Shown piece by piece: positions 1 through 5,162 of a DNA stretch of 5,904 nt. Source of the stretch: Firmicutes bacterium UBA5499. GTDB taxonomy: Bacteria; Bacillota; DTU084. The notes beneath the pieces are model-generated. The model made no database searches, was not told the origin of the DNA, and worked only from the letters and a program-made list of their open reading frames with translations. Location: the NCBI GenBank assembly GCA_002426275.1, contig DIPB01000028.1, positions 1,383 to 7,286 of the forward strand. The letters are read 5' to 3'. The translations under genes and the position numbers were made by a program. Numbering within the stretch: position 1 is the stretch's first letter; every line of letters begins with the position of its first letter.

Positions 1-1
1 A

Positions 2-391
2 ACGGTGCTGGGTCCCAGCACGCTTCTGCCCAAAGGCATCGAGTCCTTGGGCGTGAAAATCGGGACCTCCTTGGATGAGGAATTACCTCGAGCCAACGTG
101 GTAAGCCTCTTGCGCATTCAAAAAGAAAGACAGCAGAGCGGACTTTTTCCAAGTCTGGCTGAATATGCAGAGCTTTTTGGGATCTGTGACCGGCGCTTGC
201 AACTGGTCAGGGACGATGCCTTGATCATTCACCCGGGTCCCACAAATTTAGGGGTAGAGATCTGTTCCAATGCTGAAGAGGACAAGCGTTCTGCCATCCG
301 CACGCAAGTGACAAATGGCGTGGCCGTTAGAATGGCCGCGTTATACTTGCTTTTAGGGAGAGGAGGGCTTGAAAGTGAGCTTAATCTATAA
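2..391 (+). CDS. pyrB: Aspartate carbamoyltransferase catalytic subunit, C-terminal part (5' end outside window)
   Basis: This is the last 129 residues of aspartate carbamoyltransferase, which condenses carbamoyl phosphate with aspartate to give carbamoyl-aspartate, the committed step of pyrimidine synthesis in the cytosol. The open frame enters from the left edge, so the GTG at position 5 is an internal Val codon and not a start. The fragment reads as the aspartate-binding domain: VLGPSTLLPKGIE, then LRIQKERQ, PSLAEYAELFG, the HPGP signature followed by TNLGVEI, and a closing QVTNGVAVRMA helix. Many bacterial homologues have Asn-Arg where this one has Asn-Leu after HPGP. No pyrI regulatory-subunit gene follows; pyrC starts 17 nt before the stop, as in Gram-positive-type operons whose enzyme works without PyrI. 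Identity is secure; the active-site residues of the N-terminal domain lie outside the window. Confidence 0.96.
   Translation, partial: TVLGPSTLLPKGIESLGVKIGTSLDEELPRANVVSLLRIQKERQQSGLFPSLAEYAELFGICDRRLQLVRDDALIIHPGPTNLGVEICSNAEEDKRSAIRTQVTNGVAVRMAALYLLLGRGGLESELNL
361..366 (+). promoter_or_regulatory. Shine-Dalgarno sequence that decides the pyrC start
   Basis: A perfect AGGAGG lies inside the end of pyrB. It is 8 nt from the GTG at 375 but only 2 nt from the in-frame TTG at 369, so the spacing selects GTG 375 as the pyrC start. Its place within the upstream gene suggests pyrC translation is coupled to pyrB translation. Confidence 0.8.
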
Positions 392-1658
392 AGGAGCGCG
401 GATCATCGATCCAGGTTCCGGCTTTGATGGACAAGCCGATCTGCTGGTTGAAAACGGTAAAATTGCGCGCCGGGGAACGGCGGATGAATCTTGGCAGGCA
501 GCGGGGGAGGAAGATGTTTCAGGCCTGTTGATTTTCCCGGGGCTGGTGGATCTGCATACGCACCTGCGCGAGCCTGGAGGCGAACACAGAGAGACCATCG
601 CCACTGGTATGGCGGCCGCCATGCGGGGCGGCTATACCACCATCTTTGCCATGCCCAATACGGATCCGCCGGTCGACAACCCGCCGCTTGTGGAGTTCGT
701 CCGCGCTCAAGCGCGGAAAGCCGGCGGGATTACAGTGGAACCAATCGCGGCCATCACCAAGGGCAGGAAGGGTCAAGAGCTTTCGCCTATGGGGCAGCTA
801 GCAAAGGCGGGCGTGAAAATCCTCTCCGACGACGGCTCGACTGTTGCCAACGCCAGGCTGCTGCGCCTTGCCATGCAGTATGCTGCCATGTTTCAGCTTG
901 TAATCAGCGAACATTGCGAGGATGCGAATCTAGCGCAAGGAGGCGCCATGAACGAGGGAGTTACGGCGACTAAGCTGGGGCTGTCGCCGCTGCCCGCTTT
1001 GGCTGAGGAGGTAATAGTGGCCAGGGATCTGCTGTTGGCGCGGGAGACAGGCTGCAGACTGCATTTGGCTCACTTGAGCACCAAAGGCAGCGTGGAGCTT
1101 CTGCGGCGTGCCAAAGAGCGCGGCGTCAAGGTTACGGCTGAAGTGACTCCGCAGCATTTATTGTTGACCGAAGAGGCTGTTAGGGGTTATGATCCCAATA
1201 TGAAGGTTAACCCGCCGCTGCGCAGCGAACAGGATAGGCAGGCATTGCTGGCTGCCCTGGCAGACGGCACCATAGATTGCATAGCCACGGATCACGCGCC
1301 GTGGGCGCGGCAGGAAAAAGAAGTTGAATTCGACGCCGCCCCCTGCGGCATGGTGGGTTTGGAAACGGCCCTCAGCGCCGTCTGGACCAAGCTGGTGGAA
1401 ACAGGTCAAATCTCCGCGGCCAGGGCAATTGAAGCCATGTCTGCCAAGCCCTGTCAGATCGCCGGCATCCCGGGCGGCAGGCTGGATGAAGGCGCGAAAG
1501 CCGATTTTGTGATCTTCGATCCTAAGTGCAGCTGGCAAGTAGACCCTGAGAAATTCGCTTCCAAAGGGAAAAACACTCCCTTTTCCGGTTGGGAATTACA
1601 GGGCAGAGTGATTCGGACAGCGGCAGCTGGAGAAGTTGTTTATAGATTGGAGAATTAA
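375..1658 (+). CDS. pyrC: Dihydroorotase, type I, zinc-dependent
   Basis: This cytosolic amidohydrolase reversibly cyclises carbamoyl-aspartate to dihydroorotate. The product is 427 residues, a normal length for type I dihydroorotase. Visible metal and active-site motifs are DLHTHLREPG (metal His61 and His63, substrate Arg65), AMPNTDPP, LSDDGS (Asp152-Asp153, the Asp taking the place of the carboxylated Lys of type II enzymes), SEHCED (His180), HLAHLST (His230/His233) and ATDHAP (Asp306, the catalytic base position). The order and spacing of these residues agree with my recollection of the Aquifex aeolicus type I enzyme. The N-terminus shows the small beta-sandwich pattern common to amidohydrolases (GARIIDPGSG, then ADLLVENGKI), and the C-terminus returns to it (ADFVIFDP). 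The GTG start is chosen from the AGGAGG at 361-366. The gene overlaps pyrB by 17 nt and ends 1 nt before pyrK. All key residues are present, so it should be active. Confidence 0.97.
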   Translation: MSLIYKGARIIDPGSGFDGQADLLVENGKIARRGTADESWQAAGEEDVSGLLIFPGLVDLHTHLREPGGEHRETIATGMAAAMRGGYTTIFAMPNTDPPVDNPPLVEFVRAQARKAGGITVEPIAAITKGRKGQELSPMGQLAKAGVKILSDDGSTVANARLLRLAMQYAAMFQLVISEHCEDANLAQGGAMNEGVTATKLGLSPLPALAEEVIVARDLLLARETGCRLHLAHLSTKGSVELLRRAKERGVKVTAEVTPQHLLLTEEAVRGYDPNMKVNPPLRSEQDRQALLAALADGTIDCIATDHAPWARQEKEVEFDAAPCGMVGLETALSAVWTKLVETGQISAARAIEAMSAKPCQIAGIPGGRLDEGAKADFVIFDPKCSWQVDPEKFASKGKNTPFSGWELQGRVIRTAAAGEVVYRLEN

Positions 1659-1659
1659 A

Positions 1660-2439
1660 ATGCCGGAGAACGTGGAAATAATACAAAATAAACCGTTGGG
1701 CGGCGATTATTACCGTTTGACGGTGTCCAGTCAAAGCCTATCCCGGGCGACGCCCGGTCAGTTTGCACACCTTTTGGTACAATCGCAGCAAGAGCCTCCC
1801 ACTTGGGATCCGCTTTTGCGAAGGCCGCTGAGCATCTACGATCTCGAAGGGGACAAGGCCAGCTTTCTGTACAGGACGGTGGGCAGAGGCACCAAGATTT
1901 TGGCTCGAGCCAAGCCCGGCGAGAAACTGGATTTGCTGGGACCGCTGGGGCGCGGATTTCAGCTTGGCGCCGCTCCGACGCTTTTGATTGGCGGCGGAGT
2001 GGGAGCGGCACCCATGCTTTTTCTCGCCCATACCCTTCACGAGAGGGGTCAGGAATTTGCCGTTTTACTGGGAGCGCGCTCTGCTCAGGAACTGGCGCAT
2101 GCCGGCGATTTCGCCAAGTATACGTCAGCTGTGTTTTTGGTAACAGACGACGGCAGTTTGGGCAGACAAGGCATTGTCACAGATTTCGTGCCGGAAATTA
2201 TCGCGCAGTTCAGCGCCATCCCTAAGCTCTGCGCCTGCGGTCCCATGCCAATGTTGGCCGCCTTGGCTGCTTTGGCGGCAAAGGAGAAGCTGGCTTTAGA
2301 TGTATCATTGGAGGCCAGGATGGCTTGCGGCGTTGGTGCTTGTCTTGCCTGCACCTGCTTTCTGCGAGACGGCAATACGGCTCGGGTTTGTGCGGACGGA
2401 CCTGTCTTCCCTTATGAAGTGCTGGACTGGAGGGGTTAG
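1660..2439 (+). CDS. pyrK: Dihydroorotate dehydrogenase B, FAD/[2Fe-2S] electron transfer subunit
   Basis: PyrK accepts electrons from the FMN of PyrD and passes them through a [2Fe-2S] cluster and FAD to NAD+. The product is 259 residues, the usual size. It shows a ferredoxin-reductase-like FAD domain with RRPLS (residues 54-58), YRTVGRGT (71-78) and GPLGRGF (94-100), then a nucleotide-binding domain with IGGGVGAAPM (110-119) and CGPMPM (193-198). A C-terminal cluster domain follows, with Cys223, Cys228, Cys231 and Cys244 in the PyrK arrangement; Cys233 is an extra cysteine beside them. ATG 1660 is preferred because GGAG at 1649-1652 sits 7 nt upstream and it lies 1 nt after the pyrC stop. 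An in-frame TTG at 1636 would overlap pyrC and is less likely. pyrD follows after 1 nt, matching its role as PyrD's partner in a PyrD2-PyrK2 complex. Confidence 0.96.
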   Translation: MPENVEIIQNKPLGGDYYRLTVSSQSLSRATPGQFAHLLVQSQQEPPTWDPLLRRPLSIYDLEGDKASFLYRTVGRGTKILARAKPGEKLDLLGPLGRGFQLGAAPTLLIGGGVGAAPMLFLAHTLHERGQEFAVLLGARSAQELAHAGDFAKYTSAVFLVTDDGSLGRQGIVTDFVPEIIAQFSAIPKLCACGPMPMLAALAALAAKEKLALDVSLEARMACGVGACLACTCFLRDGNTARVCADGPVFPYEVLDWRG

Positions 2440-2440
2440 A

Positions 2441-3379
2441 ATGGTTGACCTGGCAGTTAACTTAGGTCCTCTGCGGCTGAAAAATCCCATCGCCGTAGCC
2501 TCCGGTACCTTTGGCTTCGGCAGAGAATACGAGCAGTTTTATCCTCTCCGGGACTTGGGCGCGGTGATTACCAAAGCCGTGACATTGGAAAAGCGCGTTG
2601 GCAATAAGCCGCCCAGGCTTGCGGAGACCGCAGCCGGCGTCCTCAATTCCATAGGCCTTGAAAATCCTGGGGTGGAGCAGTTTCTGGCGGCGGATTTGCC
2701 GCATTTGCGTCGCTGCGGAGCTACTGTGATCGTAAACATCGCGGGTCGCACAATACAAGAGTACCGGGCAGTTGCGACCCGTCTGGCGCAGGCGGAAGGA
2801 ATAGCGGCGTTGGAAGTGAATATTTCCTGCCCCAATGTGAAGGAAGGGGGCATCGCTTTTGGCACGGAACCGCAGATGGCGCAGAAAGTAACGGCCGCGG
2901 TGCGCGGCGTTTGGCCGGGGCCGCTAATCGTAAAGCTCTCTCCCAATGTCACAGACATTGTCCTTTTGGCCCGGGCGGTGGTCGAGGCAGGCGCCGATAT
3001 CATCTCGCTCATTAACACGCTCACCGGCATGGCCATCGACACTGACACCTGGCAGCCAAAGCTGGCCAATGTGGTGGGAGGTCTCTCCGGGCCCGCCGTC
3101 AAGCCCGTGGCAGTGAGAATGGTTTGGCAGGTGGCGCAGGCGCTTACGGTGCCCATCATAGGTATGGGCGGGATCATGACTGTGGAAGACGCGGTGGAAT
3201 TTTTGCTGGCCGGCGCCACTTGCGTCGCAGTGGGGACGGGGAATTTCTGGCAGCCGACTTTGGCCGGAGCTCTCGTCGGGCAGCTTGCGGATTATCTCGG
3301 CGCCCGCGGATTAAATGATGTGAATCAGCTTGTGGGCAAAGTGGGCAAAGGAGGAGACAAATGGCGCAACTGTGTGTAG
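2441..3379 (+). CDS. pyrD: Dihydroorotate dehydrogenase B, catalytic subunit (class 1B)
   Basis: This FMN enzyme oxidises dihydroorotate to orotate in the cytosol, using PyrK to reach NAD+. The product is 312 residues, typical of class 1B. The TIM-barrel motifs are all visible: ASGTFGFG near residues 20-27, the FMN-contacting Lys45 in ITKAVT, LENPGVE, the active-site loop NISCPNVK with catalytic Cys130 (class 2, membrane-bound enzymes use Ser), VKLSPNVTD, and the FMN-phosphate loops GMGGI (241-245) and AVGTGNF (263-269). ATG 2441 is chosen because it gives the expected N-terminus (MVDLAVNLGPLRLKNP) and has GGAGGGG at 2429-2435 just upstream. The frame stays open back to about 2300, but that extension only reads pyrK out of frame. 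The last 19 nt overlap pyrF, so the C-terminal tail (WRNCV) is encoded within the start of pyrF. Confidence 0.97.
   Translation: MVDLAVNLGPLRLKNPIAVASGTFGFGREYEQFYPLRDLGAVITKAVTLEKRVGNKPPRLAETAAGVLNSIGLENPGVEQFLAADLPHLRRCGATVIVNIAGRTIQEYRAVATRLAQAEGIAALEVNISCPNVKEGGIAFGTEPQMAQKVTAAVRGVWPGPLIVKLSPNVTDIVLLARAVVEAGADIISLINTLTGMAIDTDTWQPKLANVVGGLSGPAVKPVAVRMVWQVAQALTVPIIGMGGIMTVEDAVEFLLAGATCVAVGTGNFWQPTLAGALVGQLADYLGARGLNDVNQLVGKVGKGGDKWRNCV
3332..3349 (+). repeat. Tandem 9-bp direct repeat at the end of pyrD
   Basis: GTGGGCAAA occurs twice in direct succession (3332-3340 and 3341-3349). It is in frame with pyrD and encodes Val-Gly-Lys twice (residues 298-303). The final A of the second copy is the first base of the AGGAGG that serves pyrF. 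It could be a small slippage duplication; its length is a multiple of three, so gain or loss of a copy would keep the pyrD frame. Confidence 0.85.
3347..3356 (+). promoter_or_regulatory. Strong ribosome binding site of pyrF inside pyrD
   Basis: AAAGGAGGAG contains a full AGGAGG (3349-3354) placed 6 nt before the pyrF ATG. It lies entirely within pyrD codons, so ribosomes ending pyrD pass over it. This supports the pyrF start and coupling of the two genes. Confidence 0.8.
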
Positions 3380-4071
3380 CTTTAGATTTCGCTGCCAAGG
3401 AAGACGCCTTAGCGCTGGTGAAGCTGCTGTCGCCGGATGTCAGGTGGTTCAAGGTGGGAATGGAACTGTTCGATCTGGCCGGACCCGGCATCATCTCTGA
3501 GATCAGGAATTTGGGCGCCCAGATCTTTTTAGATCTCAAGCTCCACGATATCCCCCGGACTGTGGAGCGGACGGCAGCGGTTTTAGCAAAGCTGGGAGCC
3601 GGCATGTTCAATGTACACGCTTCAGGCGGCAGGGCCATGCTCTCCGCGGCCAAGCGAGGGGCCGCGCGGGGAGCGCGGGAAGCGCATCTGCCGGCGCCAC
3701 ATTTGGTAGGAGTCACGGTCCTCACCAGCCTGGATCAGGAGGCTTTATCTGAACTGGGAGTAGATAGCACGCCCCAGGCCCAAGTGCTGCGTTTAGCCGC
3801 GCTTTGCGACCAAGAAGGATTGGACGGGGTGGTGTGTTCTCCCCTGGAGGCAGGATACTTGAGAGAAAAGTTGGGGAAAAAGTTTCTGCTGGTGACGCCT
3901 GGCATACGTCCGGCTGAAAGCGCTTTGGAAGATCAGAGACGGATTGCCACGCCAGGAGCGGCTGTGCGTTCCGGAGCGGATTTTCTGGTGGTGGGCAGAC
4001 CAATTGCCCGCGCCGGGGATCCCAGGGCGGCGGCACTTGAGATTTTAGCGGAAATGAGGGGAAAAGCATGA
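3361..4071 (+). CDS. pyrF: Orotidine 5'-phosphate decarboxylase
   Basis: PyrF decarboxylates OMP to UMP without a cofactor, the last step of UMP synthesis. The product is 236 residues, the standard length of the bacterial group that includes the Bacillus and E. coli enzymes. Visible signatures are CVALDF at the N-terminus (substrate Asp9), FKVGMELF (Lys31), the catalytic tetrad region LDLKLHDIPRT with Asp58, Lys60 and Asp63, VTVLTSL in the middle, VTPGIRP (residues 178-184), and the phosphate-gripping VVGRPI with Arg213. The start is fixed by the strong ribosome binding site at 3347-3356. The gene overlaps pyrD by 19 nt and pyrE by the 4-nt ATGA at 4068-4071, so it is probably translationally coupled on both sides. 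Nothing in the catalytic core looks altered. Confidence 0.97.
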   Translation: MAQLCVALDFAAKEDALALVKLLSPDVRWFKVGMELFDLAGPGIISEIRNLGAQIFLDLKLHDIPRTVERTAAVLAKLGAGMFNVHASGGRAMLSAAKRGAARGAREAHLPAPHLVGVTVLTSLDQEALSELGVDSTPQAQVLRLAALCDQEGLDGVVCSPLEAGYLREKLGKKFLLVTPGIRPAESALEDQRRIATPGAAVRSGADFLVVGRPIARAGDPRAAALEILAEMRGKA

Positions 4072-4643
4072 ATCAGGAAGAGGTTTTACAGATATTTAAA
4101 GACGCCGGCGCCTATTTGGAAGGGCACTTCCTGCTGACTTCAGGCAGGCATAGCGGCCAGTATGTGGAGAAATTTCAGGTCTTGCAATATCCGGAGCTCA
4201 CAGAGAAACTCTGCGCGGAGTTGGCCGCGCGTTTCCAGGGACAAAACGTCCAAACCGTTGTGGGACCGGCCACAGGCGGCATCATTCTCTCTCAGCTTGT
4301 CGCCAGGCGCCTGGGAGCGCGTGCGCTGTTTGCGGAGCGGGAAGGCGGCAAAATGGCACTGCGCCGCGGTTTTCAGCTTGCGCCGGGAGAGCGGGTGTTG
4401 GTGGTGGAAGACATTGTCACTACAGGCGGTTCTGTGGAGGAGGTTTTGATGCTACTCCAGGAAAGCGGCGCCGCAGTTGTGGGCATTGGCCTGCTTGTGG
4501 ATCGCAGCGGCGGTAAAGCTAAGTTTGGCGTCCCCACAGAGGCTTTAATGAAGCTCGACATTCCTTCCTACGAGCCGGCAGACTGTCCCCTTTGCAAACG
4601 GGGCGTGCCGCTCACAGAACGTGGAAGCAGACATTTGAAGTGA
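4068..4643 (+). CDS. pyrE: Orotate phosphoribosyltransferase
   Basis: PyrE transfers phosphoribose from PRPP to orotate, giving OMP for PyrF. The product is 191 residues. It has the N-terminal substrate signature GHFLLTSGRHSGQY (near residues 19-32), a VVGPATGGII loop, AEREGG before the flexible catalytic loop, and the type I phosphoribosyltransferase PRPP motif VLVVEDIVTTGGS (110-122) with Glu114-Asp115. The C-terminus carries CPLCKRGVPL with Cys173 and Cys176. I recall this tail in the shorter PyrE clade of Clostridia, Thermus and relatives; it distinguishes that clade from the E. coli-type enzyme. The two cysteines might bind metal or be structural, but that is not shown by sequence alone. 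The start is the ATG in the ATGA overlap with pyrF, with GAGGGG at 4056-4061 placed 6 nt upstream. Confidence 0.96.
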   Translation: MNQEEVLQIFKDAGAYLEGHFLLTSGRHSGQYVEKFQVLQYPELTEKLCAELAARFQGQNVQTVVGPATGGIILSQLVARRLGARALFAEREGGKMALRRGFQLAPGERVLVVEDIVTTGGSVEEVLMLLQESGAAVVGIGLLVDRSGGKAKFGVPTEALMKLDIPSYEPADCPLCKRGVPLTERGSRHLK

Positions 4644-4676
4644 AAGCTTGAATTAAAAATAACGAGGAGCAGTAAG
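4644..4676 (+). other. pyrE-purE intergenic gap with purE ribosome binding site
   Basis: This 33-nt, A/T-rich spacer is the largest gap in the window. It holds GAGGAG (4664-4669), 7 nt before the purE ATG. I see no hairpin followed by a T-run, so no terminator, and no convincing -35/-10 pair. The likeliest reading is that purE is on the same transcript as the pyr genes. Confidence 0.6.
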
Positions 4677-5162
4677 ATGAAAATTGGAATTGTAATGGGA
4701 AGCAAATCAGATTTGAAAACCATGCAAAAAGCCGCGGAATTGCTTTCGGAATTTGGGATCGAATATGAACTGCGCATTCTTTCCGCTCACCGCACTCCCA
4801 AGGAGGCGGGAGCGTTTGCCAACGAGGCGAAGCAGCGCGGAATCGGCGTCATCATCGCTGGGGCGGGATTGGCCGCTCACCTGCCGGGAGTGCTGGCCAG
4901 CTGGACCGCTTTGCCTGTGATCGGGGTGCCTTTGTCCAGCCAAGCCATGGGAGGATTAGATTCGTTGGCTTCAATTGTGCAAATGCCCCCCGGGATCCCT
5001 GTGGCCACGGTTGGAATCGATAATGCCAAAAACGCAGCCTTGCTGGCAGTTGAAATTTTAGCTTTGGCAGAGCCCGCTTTAGCGGAGAAGCTAGCCGCTT
5101 ACCGGCAAGCGCAAGCAGAAACTGTGCTGGAGCACGACAGGCAATTGGGAGCTAATGATTAA
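4677..5162 (+). CDS. purE: Class I PurE: N5-carboxyaminoimidazole ribonucleotide mutase
   Basis: PurE produces CAIR in purine synthesis; class I bacterial forms rearrange N5-CAIR made by PurK. The product is 161 residues, the normal size of a stand-alone PurE. Key motifs are [10 protein letters not shown] (residues 7-16, with Ser9 and Asp12 in the nucleotide site), SAHRTP (36-41, catalytic His38 and Arg39), AGLAAHLPG (63-71, with His68), and a C-terminal [19 protein letters not shown] stretch. The AAHLPG form and DSL-SIVQMP segment point to class I rather than the direct-carboxylating class II. After VATV the usual bacterial AIGKAGATNA becomes GIDNAKNA, two residues shorter; I recall a similar short form in Thermotoga PurE. 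The ATG start has GAGGAG 7 nt upstream. It follows pyrE and overlaps the next gene by 8 nt, with no purK beside it, so a purK elsewhere is expected if the class I reading is right. Confidence 0.95.
   Translation: MKIGIVMGSKSDLKTMQKAAELLSEFGIEYELRILSAHRTPKEAGAFANEAKQRGIGVIIAGAGLAAHLPGVLASWTALPVIGVPLSSQAMGGLDSLASIVQMPPGIPVATVGIDNAKNAALLAVEILALAEPALAEKLAAYRQAQAETVLEHDRQLGAND
5147..5151 (+). promoter_or_regulatory. Candidate ribosome binding site of the phosphoesterase gene
   Basis: GGGAG lies inside the end of purE, only 3 nt before ATG 5155. The spacing is short, so initiation may rely partly on ribosomes ending purE 8 nt further on. It is the best purine-rich stretch near this start. Confidence 0.45.

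Noticed and set aside
491..973. A plus-strand open frame of 160 codons inside pyrC
   Set aside because: It is out of frame with a gene whose catalytic motifs are all present, and its product has no recognisable motif.
1636..1659. A TTG start for pyrK eight codons upstream
   Set aside because: It overlaps pyrC and adds residues not expected in PyrK. ATG 1660 has better ribosome binding site spacing and a 1-nt gap to pyrC.
2300..2440. An N-terminal extension of pyrD that looks like a lipoprotein or secretion signal peptide (hydrophobic stretch followed by Cys)
   Set aside because: It is only the +1-type reading of the pyrK [2Fe-2S] cysteine region. ATG 2441 has a good ribosome binding site and gives the standard PyrD N-terminus.
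2539..3219. A long open frame on the minus strand opposite pyrD (226 codons)
   Set aside because: It is rich in Ala, Ser, Thr and Pro with no recognisable domain, and lies wholly opposite a highly conserved gene, so it is a shadow of GC-rich codon use.
3174..3725. A minus-strand open frame across the pyrD/pyrF junction (183 codons)
   Set aside because: It is antisense to two secure genes, with low-complexity composition and no family resemblance.
4644..4676. A possible terminator or promoter between pyrE and purE
   Set aside because: AAGCTT and the A-rich run caught the eye, but there is no stem-loop with a T-tract and no spaced -35/-10 pair.
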